Source: JAGNKE01 sp964583335 (GTDB lineage: Bacteria; Pseudomonadota; Alphaproteobacteria; Micavibrionales; Micavibrionaceae). Taken from it: DNA of 64,000 nt. The stretch's first letter is position 1, and each line of letters begins with the position of its first letter. The translations under genes and the position numbers were made by a program. Of the stretch, positions 9,168-16,744 are shown in pieces. The DNA lies in the NCBI GenBank assembly GCA_964583335.1, contig CAZOVG010000007.1, positions 1 to 64,000 of the forward strand. Direction: 5' to 3'. The notes below the pieces were generated by a model. That model made no database searches. It saw nothing but the letters and a program-made list of their open reading frames with translations, and had not been told where the DNA came from.

Positions 9168-9790
9168 AACGCCTCGTCCCCGTCATAATCGAGCGCCTTG
9201 CGCGCCGTATCATACGAAAACCCGGCCCGGGCCAGCGCCGCAAGATCCTTGCGCAAAAGGGCGGGGTCCTGTTCCCCCGCCCGGAACGGTCCGATCCGCT
9301 TACGCCGCGCGAATTTAAGGGCGGCCGCAAGCTCGGCCTCGCTGTCGCTGACGCCGCTTTCGTCCCGCAAGCTCTCAAGGGCAGTTTCGATCTGGTCCTT
9401 TCGCAACCCGCGCTCGGTCATCTTGGCCGTGATCGCCTTGCGCGAACGCCCCCGCCGCCGGAGAGAGTCCGCCACCCCGCGCGCATAAACCGTATCATTC
9501 AAAAGGCCCGAACCCTCGAACCGCGCCGCCAGAGCGTCCACCATCGCCCGGCACGCCTCGAAATCCTGATCCGGGTGCGCCATGCACGATTTTTTGACCT
9601 TGCGCATCATGACGCTCTTGAAGTGCGCCGTGCTGGCCGAAAACCGCTGGAGATAGTAAAGCCCGGAATTATGCAGATAGGTTTCCGTAATTTTTTTAGG
9701 AATCTTTTTCGCTGCCCTGTGCCTTGTGGGGGCGGCACCGCTTTTGCTGTTGACCGTATTCGGTTCTGCTTTATGCTTTGGACCTTGCAT
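9164..9790 (-). CDS. recX: RecX regulatory protein
   Basis: RecX caps RecA filaments and inhibits recombinase activity. The 208-aa product shows the three-helix repeats of the family: YYLQRFSASTAHFKSVMMRKV, then GSGLLNDTVYARGVADSLRRRGRSRKAITAKMTERGLRKDQIETALE, and a C-terminal FSYDTARKAL. The first 35 residues are a basic, low-complexity tail. recA is not next to it, unlike in many bacteria. The gene is convergent with the PAS kinase (4-bp overlap at the stops), and its start is only 28 bp from the divergent ABC permease start, so the two promoters must overlap or intrude into coding DNA. Confidence 0.87.
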   Translation of the reverse strand: MQGPKHKAEPNTVNSKSGAAPTRHRAAKKIPKKITETYLHNSGLYYLQRFSASTAHFKSVMMRKVKKSCMAHPDQDFEACRAMVDALAARFEGSGLLNDTVYARGVADSLRRRGRSRKAITAKMTERGLRKDQIETALESLRDESGVSDSEAELAAALKFARRKRIGPFRAGEQDPALLRKDLAALARAGFSYDTARKALDYDGDEAF

Positions 9791-9818
9791 AAAACCAACT
9801 TATCCTAGGTTAAAGCGT

Positions 9819-10628
9819 ATGAAAATGGTGATAACGGAGCCGGGCGAACGTCGTATAAAGGGCATTAACCATATCGGCCTCTACACCCTTGTCCGCAAGG
9901 AGGTCGAACGCTTCCTGAAAGTTTATACCCAGACGCTGATCGCCCCGGCGATTACGACGCTGCTGTTCTACACGGTCTTTGCATTGGCCTTCGGCGGTTT
10001 GGAAAGAAAGATGGATAACGGTCTGTCTTACCTTGATTTTCTGGCGCCGGGACTGGTGATGATGGCGATGGCGCAGAACGCCTTCTCCAACACCTCGTCC
10101 TCGCTGGTGATCTCAAAAATTCAGGGTAACATCGTCGATCTGCTCATGCCGCCCCTCTCCGCCGGGGAAATCCTGACCGGCTATCTGGTCGGCTCGGTCA
10201 TTCGCGGCATTGCGGTCGGCTCTGCGACGCTGGCATTGCTTTATGTCTTCGTGCCGCTCCCCTTTCACGCAGTCATCGCCATTCTGGGGTTTGCCGTTCT
10301 GGGCACATGGATGATGGGCGCGCTCGGCCTGATCGCCGGCATCTGGTCCGAAAAATTCGACCACATCGCCGCCTTCACGAACTTTATCGTCACCCCTCTG
10401 ACGTTTCTTTCGGGAACATTTTACAGAATCGACATCCTTCCGCAGCCCTGGGATCTGGCCGCCCACCTGAACCCTTTCTTCTATATGATCGACGGGTTCC
10501 GGTATGGTTTTATCGGACAGGCCGACGGCAGCGTTCTGGCCGGGGTGCTGATGCTCCTGACCCTGAACACCGCTCTAACCGTTCTGGCTTATAGAATGTT
10601 CAAGAGCGGCTACAAGATTAAGGGATAA
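9819..10628 (+). CDS. ABC-2 type transporter permease
   Basis: Integral membrane subunit of an export ABC transporter of the NodJ/DrrB family. The chosen ATG at 9819 gives 269 aa and follows an AGG at about 9807; a longer frame from 9726 would overlap recX and adds an unlikely tail. About six hydrophobic segments are visible, with the family motif region FLAPGLVMMAMAQNAFSNTSSSLVISKIQGNIVDLLM in the first cytoplasmic loop. Its stop is 7 bp before hslO, so the two are probably co-transcribed. No ATP-binding subunit is adjacent, which is unusual; it must be encoded elsewhere. Substrate unknown. Confidence 0.85.
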   Translation: MKMVITEPGERRIKGINHIGLYTLVRKEVERFLKVYTQTLIAPAITTLLFYTVFALAFGGLERKMDNGLSYLDFLAPGLVMMAMAQNAFSNTSSSLVISKIQGNIVDLLMPPLSAGEILTGYLVGSVIRGIAVGSATLALLYVFVPLPFHAVIAILGFAVLGTWMMGALGLIAGIWSEKFDHIAAFTNFIVTPLTFLSGTFYRIDILPQPWDLAAHLNPFFYMIDGFRYGFIGQADGSVLAGVLMLLTLNTALTVLAYRMFKSGYKIKG

Positions 10629-10635
10629 CCCTGCC

Positions 10636-11511
10636 ATGCCCGATGCCGTCGCGACCTTCGATCTGGTGCGCCCCGATTTGCGCGGGCGGATCGTGCGGCT
10701 GGATGGCGTTCTCGATGAGATCCTGAACCGCCACGAATACCCCGCCCCGGTCGCACACCTCACGGCGGAGACGGTCCTGCTTACGGCGCTTTTGTCCTCA
10801 ATGCTAAAATTCGACGGGATATTCGCGTTGCAGGCGCAGGGCGACGGACCCGTGCGCATGCTGGTGTCGGATATGACCTCCGCCGGGATCATCCGCGCCT
10901 GCGCGTCCTTTAATCCCGATCAGGTCAAATCCACGGACTCCGCCCTATTCAAACTCCTTGGCGCGGGCCATCTGGCCTTCACCGTCGATCAGGCCGGAGG
11001 AGGGGACCGCTATCAGGGCATCGTCGAACTCAAGGGGGGCAGCCTGACCGAGTGCGTTCAGCATTATTTCCGCCAATCCGAACAGATCCAGACGGGCATC
11101 AGGCTGGCCGCCGCACGTTTTGAAACAGGCTGGCGCGGCGGGGCCATCATGCTCCAGCGCGTCCCGGGAACCGCGTCTGAAAACGACGAAGACCCTCAGG
11201 AGTCTTGGCAAAGGGCGATGATCCTGCTCCAGACCTGCACGGACGCCGAACTCCTCGACCCGCAAATCCCCGAGTCCGATTTGCTCTTCAGGCTCTTCCA
11301 CGAGGAGGGCGTAAACCTCTACAACCCCTCGGAAATCAGACACGGCTGCCGCTGCAGCCCGGAAAAGGTTGAAAACCTCCTCCGCGCGATGGACCCCGTA
11401 GAGCTGGACTCACTCGCACAAGATGGTAGGATCGACATGAAATGCGAATTTTGTGGCCGTGCCTACGATCTCCTAAGGAACGACATCACAGCAAAAGGAC
11501 AAAAGGCATGA
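10636..11511 (+). CDS. hslO: Hsp33 redox-regulated chaperone
   Basis: Cytosolic holdase switched on by oxidation and heat. The zinc switch is complete: CRC at the start and CEFC at the end of a C-terminal domain (HGCRCSPEKVENLL ... MKCEFCGRAYDL), giving the four Cys that bind zinc when reduced and form disulfides when oxidised. At 291 aa it matches the family. The N-terminal substrate-binding domain includes LLSSMLKFDGIFALQAQGDGPVRMLVSD. Its stop overlaps the start of the following lipoprotein gene (ATGA at 11508-11511), so translation is probably coupled. Confidence 0.95.
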   Translation: MPDAVATFDLVRPDLRGRIVRLDGVLDEILNRHEYPAPVAHLTAETVLLTALLSSMLKFDGIFALQAQGDGPVRMLVSDMTSAGIIRACASFNPDQVKSTDSALFKLLGAGHLAFTVDQAGGGDRYQGIVELKGGSLTECVQHYFRQSEQIQTGIRLAAARFETGWRGGAIMLQRVPGTASENDEDPQESWQRAMILLQTCTDAELLDPQIPESDLLFRLFHEEGVNLYNPSEIRHGCRCSPEKVENLLRAMDPVELDSLAQDGRIDMKCEFCGRAYDLLRNDITAKGQKA

Positions 11512-12125
11512 AAACCAAGACAAAGACACACACCCTGAAAACGCTGGCCCTTATGGGCCTGGCCTCCGTGGCCCTGACGGGCTGCACCACGACGAAGGCA
11601 CCTCCGGTGGAGCGCATGACCTTCGAGAGCCTCGATCCGTTCGCGCTCTACGTCGCCTCCTATGAAATCCAGAACCAGACGCCCGAGGCCAGCGGGCTCA
11701 TCCCGCAGGACGAGCGGCAGGAAGACGGCTTCGTCGCCTCCGTGAACAAAACGGTCGAGGATTACCTCCGCCATCGCTTCTCCTCGGTCGGCTCAAACGG
11801 CAAGTTTCTGGCCGTGCTTAAGGAGGCCTCCCTGAAAAAGAGCGTCCTGCCCTCCGACAACAAGGTCGGCGCATGGATGAAGGTCGATAACCGCGACCGC
11901 TACGACATGAAGGTTGTCGTGCACATGGCTATGTTCGGCGTCGGTCAATTCGAGAAAAAGAGCATCGACGTGATCGCCAATCGCATGATCACCGTGCCCG
12001 AGCACTATACGCTGGCCGAGCGCGAACAGCTCCAGATGCAGGCGCTCGACAACCTGCTCGACGACCTCGACGGCTCGATCCAGCAGGTTCTGAAGGAGGA
12101 TTTCCAAATCCTGCAAGCCGACTGA
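11508..12125 (+). CDS. Putative lipoprotein of unknown function
   Basis: A 205-aa protein with a lipoprotein signal peptide: basic start (MKTKTKTHTLKT), hydrophobic core, and lipobox LTGC at about residue 26. I do not recognise the mature part, which is mixed alpha/beta with a long amphipathic C-terminal helix (YTLAEREQLQMQALDNLLDDLDGSIQQVL). The start is the ATG overlapping the hslO stop; an upstream frame start at 11442 lies inside hslO and would bury the signal peptide. Lack of Asp after the lipobox Cys (it is CTTT) suggests outer-membrane sorting, which is inference. Confidence 0.75.
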   Translation: MKTKTKTHTLKTLALMGLASVALTGCTTTKAPPVERMTFESLDPFALYVASYEIQNQTPEASGLIPQDERQEDGFVASVNKTVEDYLRHRFSSVGSNGKFLAVLKEASLKKSVLPSDNKVGAWMKVDNRDRYDMKVVVHMAMFGVGQFEKKSIDVIANRMITVPEHYTLAEREQLQMQALDNLLDDLDGSIQQVLKEDFQILQAD

Positions 12126-12126
12126 A

Positions 12127-13569
12127 TTAACGGCGCCAGAAATAGGGCGTGAAGATCACGAGCACGGTGAACATCTCAAGCCGGCCCAGAAGCATGGCGA
12201 AGCAAAGCGCCCACAAGGCAGAGTCGCTGAGCGACGCGTAGCTGCCGAGCGGCCCGACTGTTGGGCCGAACCCCGTGCCCAGATTGGAGAGACATCCGAG
12301 CGTGGCGCTCAGTGCAGTCACGAGGTCCAGACCGGTTAACGAAAGAACGGCCGAGATCACGGCAAAGGACAAGGCATAAACACACAAAAAGCTCATAACC
12401 GATACCGGCACGTCGGGGGGCATGGGCTTGCGGTTATAATGCGGCAGGAAAACGCCGTGCGGATAGATCAGCTTGTAAAGTTGGACCTTCACGACGGAAT
12501 AGAGAATCTGAAACCGGAAAATCTTGATCCCGCTCGTGGAGGACCCCGAACAGCCGCCCACCGCGATCAGGAAGAACATCAGCGTCATGCAGAAGCCTCC
12601 CCACAGGCTGTAATCTTCAAAGAAAAAACCCGTTCCGGTCATAAGGGAAACAGTGTGGAACGTCGCCGTGTGCAAAGCTTGCGGCCAGTCATAAAGCCCC
12701 TGGTTGTAAAGCGCGAAGGTAACGACAAGAACGCTCAGCACCACCCCGGTCAAAAACCAGCGCACTTGCATGTCGCGGAAAATGTGCCCCGGACTCCCCC
12801 GTACGGCCTTGATGTACAGCACGAACGGCAGGCAGCCCATCAGCATAAAAACGATGGCCACGGCTTCCGTGGCAGCATTATTTATGGAGGCAAAAGAATT
12901 GGGAAAGGTCGAAAAGCCACCGGTCGATATGGTACTCATGCTCAGCACCACCGCGTCGAAAACCTGCAAGCCCGTACCCATATATAACAGGGCGCATGTA
13001 ACGCTGAGCACGAGATAAAGTATAAACAGGCTCGTCACCAACTGCATCGTGCGCGAGAAGATTTTTTCCGTGTCGGCATACTCCCGCCGGAAAATCTGCA
13101 TCCCGCCAATATTGAGGAACGGCAGAAGCGATATGGACAGAACGATCATCCCGATCCCGCCCAGCCATTGCAAGAGGGCCCGCCAAAGAAGAAGGCCCGC
13201 AGGAACCTTCCCAAGGTCCGGTATAACCGTTGCCCCCGTTGTGGTCAGGCTCGAAATGGACTCGAAGAATGAGGCCGTCCATGTCATTTGCAGGGAGGAG
13301 AGCCAGAACGGTAAAGCCGCAAAGATCGATAGAATCACCCACGACGACACCGCCAGAATAAACGCCTCACGGATGGACAGAGAAAACCCCCCGCCAGTAT
13401 TACTCAGAACCATGGCCCCGCCAAAGAAGGCCGTAATGATGATGCAGATAAAAAAGACCCTCCAATCATCATGTCCGAAATAAAAATCGGCCAGCATAGG
13501 CAGAGTCATACTAAGCGCTAGAATCGAAAGCAGAATGCCGTTGATGAAAAGGATCGGTCGAAGCTGCAC
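12127..13569 (-). CDS. trkH: TrkH-family potassium uptake protein
   Basis: Inner-membrane K+ channel subunit of the Trk system. The 480-aa product has about ten to twelve hydrophobic segments and the four pore-loop regions with Gly-rich selectivity elements (for example TTTGATV at the first, STGGFSTF at the second, TGTGFF at the third and NLGTGFGPTVGP at the last). The start is a GTG with GGGGA upstream. It is convergent with the lipoprotein gene, separated by a single base. The partner TrkA NAD-binding subunit is not in the window. A terminator for the next gene on this strand sits upstream, so trkH is probably its own unit. Confidence 0.9.
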   Translation of the reverse strand: MQLRPILFINGILLSILALSMTLPMLADFYFGHDDWRVFFICIIITAFFGGAMVLSNTGGGFSLSIREAFILAVSSWVILSIFAALPFWLSSLQMTWTASFFESISSLTTTGATVIPDLGKVPAGLLLWRALLQWLGGIGMIVLSISLLPFLNIGGMQIFRREYADTEKIFSRTMQLVTSLFILYLVLSVTCALLYMGTGLQVFDAVVLSMSTISTGGFSTFPNSFASINNAATEAVAIVFMLMGCLPFVLYIKAVRGSPGHIFRDMQVRWFLTGVVLSVLVVTFALYNQGLYDWPQALHTATFHTVSLMTGTGFFFEDYSLWGGFCMTLMFFLIAVGGCSGSSTSGIKIFRFQILYSVVKVQLYKLIYPHGVFLPHYNRKPMPPDVPVSVMSFLCVYALSFAVISAVLSLTGLDLVTALSATLGCLSNLGTGFGPTVGPLGSYASLSDSALWALCFAMLLGRLEMFTVLVIFTPYFWRR

Positions 13570-13638
13570 GGTGGTCCCCGCTTGAAGCCGCGCAAAAAAA
13601 GGGCGGCATAAAAAACTGGCTTAAGGATAAAGCCAAAA

Positions 13639-13671
13639 AAAAGAAGCGCAAGTTGATCCCGCGCTTCTTTT
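13639..13671 (-). terminator. Rho-independent terminator downstream of the OmpA-like lipoprotein gene
   Basis: Perfect 10-bp stem AAAGAAGCGC (13640-13649) with GCGCTTCTTT (13661-13670), extended by one A-T pair, and an 11-nt loop. Read leftwards it is followed by a run of T residues (the A-run at 13635-13642). It lies 24 bp after the stop of the OmpA-like gene. Confidence 0.85.
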
Positions 13672-13694
13672 AAATACACTGAGAGAGCGTATCC

Positions 13695-14570
13695 TTATCT
13701 AAAGGAAATGTTGGCGCGGCGGTTGGCCGGTTCGCGAACGTTATCGGGTGTCGGAACGAGCAGTTCGTCCTCGCCACGGCTCTCAATATTGATCAAATTC
13801 TCAGGAACGCCGAGCTTAACCAGTGAGTCGCGAACGGCCGAACCACGCTTGAACGCCAAACGCTGGTTGTAGTCAGACGGGCCGGACGTGTCCGCATGCC
13901 CTTGAATATTCACCTGAGAGGGCGGGTTCTTGGCAACTTCCTTCGCGACAGCTTCCAGAACGCTCTGGGCGCTGGAGCTCACGTCGTAGGCATCCCAGTT
14001 GAAGAACACGAGGTACATCGCCTCTTCGGGGATCATCGGAGGCGGTTCATCGGCCGAAACGGCCTGAGGCGCTTGGTGAACAAGGCCTTCCAGCTCGTTC
14101 ATGGCTTCCTCAAAACCTTTTTTACAGGTCAGGATGTCATGAGTCTGCCAGTTCTCTTCCTGCTGCTCGATCCAGCAATCGTAATTCACTTGTGCCTTGG
14201 CGGCTGTGGCCGGGGCGATCTCACGTCCGCCGAGGTCGAAGGCGACAACCAGACGACCGCGCGCGGCGCCAAGTTCTTTAATATGCGCCTCGCTGAGGTT
14301 CCAGTCGTTGACAGGCTCGGGCATAACGCTCTCACCGGAGGCCGCAGCCAGTCCCTTGCGCGCGAAGTGCAGCGCATCAGGGTAATCGAACATGTCCTTA
14401 AGTTCGCGATTTGCGAAGGTTTGATACTCGGCGGTCAAGGCCTGCGTAAAGGGGCTTCCGACGGCTTTGGCCTCATTGAGGGCATCAACTTCACTGTAAG
14501 TGTCGAACACCGTACATCCGCTCAGTGCGAGCGTGCCCATGGCCAAAATAACATTACGCAAGGATTTCAT
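13695..14570 (-). CDS. OmpA-domain lipoprotein (peptidoglycan-associated)
   Basis: A 291-aa outer-membrane lipoprotein. The signal peptide is MKSLRNVILAMGTLALSGC with lipobox LSGC. A middle region of unknown fold (about 25-180) is followed by an OmpA/Pal-type peptidoglycan-binding domain (about 185-290) with VNIQGHADTSG, YNQRLAFKRGSAVRDSLVKLG and the closing REPANRRANISFR, whose Asp and Arg bind meso-diaminopimelate in this family. The ATG at 14570 has a strong GAGGGGG site; a start 72 bp upstream is open but would hide the signal peptide. It anchors the outer membrane to murein; a Pal role is possible, but no tol genes are near. Confidence 0.85.
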   Translation of the reverse strand: MKSLRNVILAMGTLALSGCTVFDTYSEVDALNEAKAVGSPFTQALTAEYQTFANRELKDMFDYPDALHFARKGLAAASGESVMPEPVNDWNLSEAHIKELGAARGRLVVAFDLGGREIAPATAAKAQVNYDCWIEQQEENWQTHDILTCKKGFEEAMNELEGLVHQAPQAVSADEPPPMIPEEAMYLVFFNWDAYDVSSSAQSVLEAVAKEVAKNPPSQVNIQGHADTSGPSDYNQRLAFKRGSAVRDSLVKLGVPENLINIESRGEDELLVPTPDNVREPANRRANISFR

Positions 14571-14825
14571 AATTTTTGCCCCCTCAAATAAAAGCAAATC
14601 TATAGAGTCTACTCCGAAAACATTGTCCACCGGGTTATGCACCCATTGAAAACGCTCAACTACAGTTTTTAACCGTAGAAGAACGCAAAGTAAAGCTTAG
14701 TTTATGATTTTTAAGATTTTTTATGGTCACAACCCTGTGGAGGAATATTTTTTTGCATTGCACAAAAAAATGGGCCACATATAATTAAAGCAATCGAGTA
14801 AGCAACGGAAACAGGGAATAAAAAC

Positions 14826-15434
14826 ATGGCAACACGCAAGGCAGAAGTCAAAAAAGCCGCCTTCCTCGTCGAAAACGGATTTTCAGAGGCGGATTACGCC
14901 GACGCCGCTTCGATTCTGGAAAAGGACGGCTGGTTTACGCGGATTATTGGCCCGGGCGGCCAGAGCGTACGCGGCTGGAAGGGCGGCGCGTGGGGCAATC
15001 TTTTCGCTGTTTCGGACGGAATCGAAGACATCACGATCGGTGATTATGGGCTCCTTGTTATCCCGGGCGGGCGCAGAAGCGTTGAAAAGCTGAAGCTTCA
15101 CCCCGGTCTCACGCCGCGCCTGCAGGCGTTCCTGGCCTCTAAAAGGCCTGTCATCGTTTATAACCACGCGGTGGAACTGCTGCTGGGTGGCGCCGAGATC
15201 GTGAATGGCCGCACGGTGGCCGGGCCCGAGGAACTCGCTATTGGTATCCGTACGATCGGCGGTGAATGGACACAGGCATCCTCCGCCGCAAGCGGCGATC
15301 TTTTGACGCTGTCGTCCAGAAATCCAGCTTTTAGCAAGGAAATCAGAAGCTTCCTGAAAAAACTGACGGTCCAAGAAGGCGCGTCCGTTGAAAAAGGCCT
15401 TCGAGCAGGCAACAAACAGAACAAAGCCGCTTGA
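14826..15434 (+). CDS. DJ-1/PfpI family protein lacking the nucleophilic cysteine
   Basis: A 202-aa protein with the DJ-1/PfpI (class I glutamine amidotransferase-like) fold: N-terminal KKAAFLVENGFSEADYADAASIL, the GDYGLLVIPGG strand-turn, and the nucleophile-elbow position in RPVIVYNHAVELLLGGAEIVNGRTV. In active members the elbow reads I-C-H-G; here it reads Y-N-H-A, so the Cys is replaced by Asn while the His remains. It is therefore unlikely to be a protease, glyoxalase or deglycase of the usual type. It is preceded by an AT-rich promoter region and followed 61 bp later by prfB. Confidence 0.8.
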   Translation: MATRKAEVKKAAFLVENGFSEADYADAASILEKDGWFTRIIGPGGQSVRGWKGGAWGNLFAVSDGIEDITIGDYGLLVIPGGRRSVEKLKLHPGLTPRLQAFLASKRPVIVYNHAVELLLGGAEIVNGRTVAGPEELAIGIRTIGGEWTQASSAASGDLLTLSSRNPAFSKEIRSFLKKLTVQEGASVEKGLRAGNKQNKAA

Positions 15435-15495
15435 TTTCCGTCTGCCCTTTCGCATATGTAAGGGACAACAGGCAAAAATGAACGGATAAGACGTC

Positions 15496-16606
15496 ATGCG
15501 CGCAGAAATTCAAGCAGTTGTGAGCGACATCGAAGAGTCGCTGGCCCTGCTGAGGAGGAATCTTTGACTGGGATTCCGCTGTCCTTCGCCTCGAAGAACT
15601 GAACAACCTCACCGAAAATCCCGATCTCTGGTCCAACCCTGAAAAGGCGCAAAAGCTCATGCGCGAGCGCACGCAGGTCGCAAACGCGGTCGAGGGCGTC
15701 CGCACCATCGAAGCCGGGATGCGCGACAATCTGGAGCTGATCGAACTGGCCGAGGCCGAGGGTGACGCGCAGATGGTCGCAGAATCCGAAGCAGCGCTAA
15801 ATCAGGTTATGGAAACAGCCCGCCGCAAGCGCCTCGAAAGCCTCCTGAGCGGCGAGGCCGACAATAACGATGCCTACCTTCAGGTCAACGCCGGAGCAGG
15901 GGGCACGGAAGCTCAGGATTGGGGCGAGATTCTGGCCCGCATGTATATGCGCTGGGCCGAACAGCACGGCTACAAGGTGAGTGTGATTGAGCGCAGCGAC
16001 GGGGAGGAGGCGGGCCTGAAGTCCTGTACCTTCAAGATCGAAGGGCCGCAGGCCTATGGCTGGCTCAAGACCGAAACCGGCGTTCACCGCCTCGTGCGCA
16101 TTTCGCCCTACGATTCCAGCGCGCGCCGCCACACCAGCTTCGCCTCCGTCGCCGTTTCGCCCGTCATCGACGACGATATCAATATCGAGATCGAGGACAA
16201 GGACCTGCGCGTCGACACCTACCGCTCCAGCGGCTCGGGCGGACAGCACGTCAATACGACCGACAGCGCCGTGCGCGTGACTCATATCCCCACAGGGATC
16301 GCGGTCGCCTGTCAGGCCGGAAGGTCCCAGCATCAAAACAAGGCCGAGGCGCTCCGTCTCCTCAAGGCCAAGCTATATGAGGCCGAACTCAACCGCCGCG
16401 AAGAGCAGGCCGCAAAGGAGCACGGCGAGAAAACCGACATCGGCTGGGGCCATCAGATCCGCTCCTACGTCCTCCAGCCCTATCAGATGATCAAGGATTT
16501 ACGCACCGGGGTGGAGACCTCGAACGCTCAGGGCGTACTGGACGGCGACCTCGATGAATTTCTGGAAGCCAGCCTAGCCCTCGGCGCAGGTCGCTCCCGT
16601 TCTTGA
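15496..16606 (+). CDS. prfB: Peptide chain release factor 2, with programmed +1 frameshift
   Basis: RF2 reads UGA and UAA stop codons. Translation starts at ATG 15496, runs 23 codons to CTT-TGA (15562-15567), then shifts +1 to GAC at 15566 and continues to the TGA at 16604-16606, giving about 369 aa. The slippery CTTTGAC and an AGGAGG Shine-Dalgarno-like hexamer (15553-15558) just upstream are exactly the autoregulatory site known from prfB: low RF2 lets ribosomes pause at the UGA and shift. The catalytic GGQ loop is in SGSGGQHVNTTDSAVRVTHIPTG. A gene finder without frameshift handling would start the gene too late, at 15659. Confidence 0.95.
15553..15568 (+). promoter_or_regulatory. prfB: prfB programmed +1 frameshift site
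   Basis: AGGAGG (15553-15558), a 3-nt spacer, then CTT-TGA-C (15562-15568). The in-frame UGA is at 15565-15567, and the downstream frame resumes at GAC (15566). The arrangement matches the canonical RF2 recoding signal. Confidence 0.95.
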
Positions 16607-16677
16607 ATTCCTCTCAACCTATAATTCATATAATTTCATTAATTACAGGACATTAAAGGACTTTTTGAAATTATATT

Positions 16678-16705
16678 TTGAGAATTATGGGTAAACGTGT
16701 ATGAT
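16678..16705 (+). promoter_or_regulatory. Candidate sigma70-type promoter for the coiled-coil gene
   Basis: TTGAGA (16678-16683) and TATGAT (16700-16705) are separated by 16 bp, each one mismatch from consensus, in an AT-rich spacer. Transcription would begin near 16712, giving a leader of about 33 nt before the ATG at 16745. Prediction by eye only. Confidence 0.45.
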
Positions 16706-16744
16706 CGGGGCCGAATTTCGTAAATACTAGGGTGCTCGAAAATC

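Noticed and set aside
15659..16606. prfB starting at the ATG at 15659
   Set aside because: This would drop the first 54 residues and ignore the frameshift site at 15553-15568.
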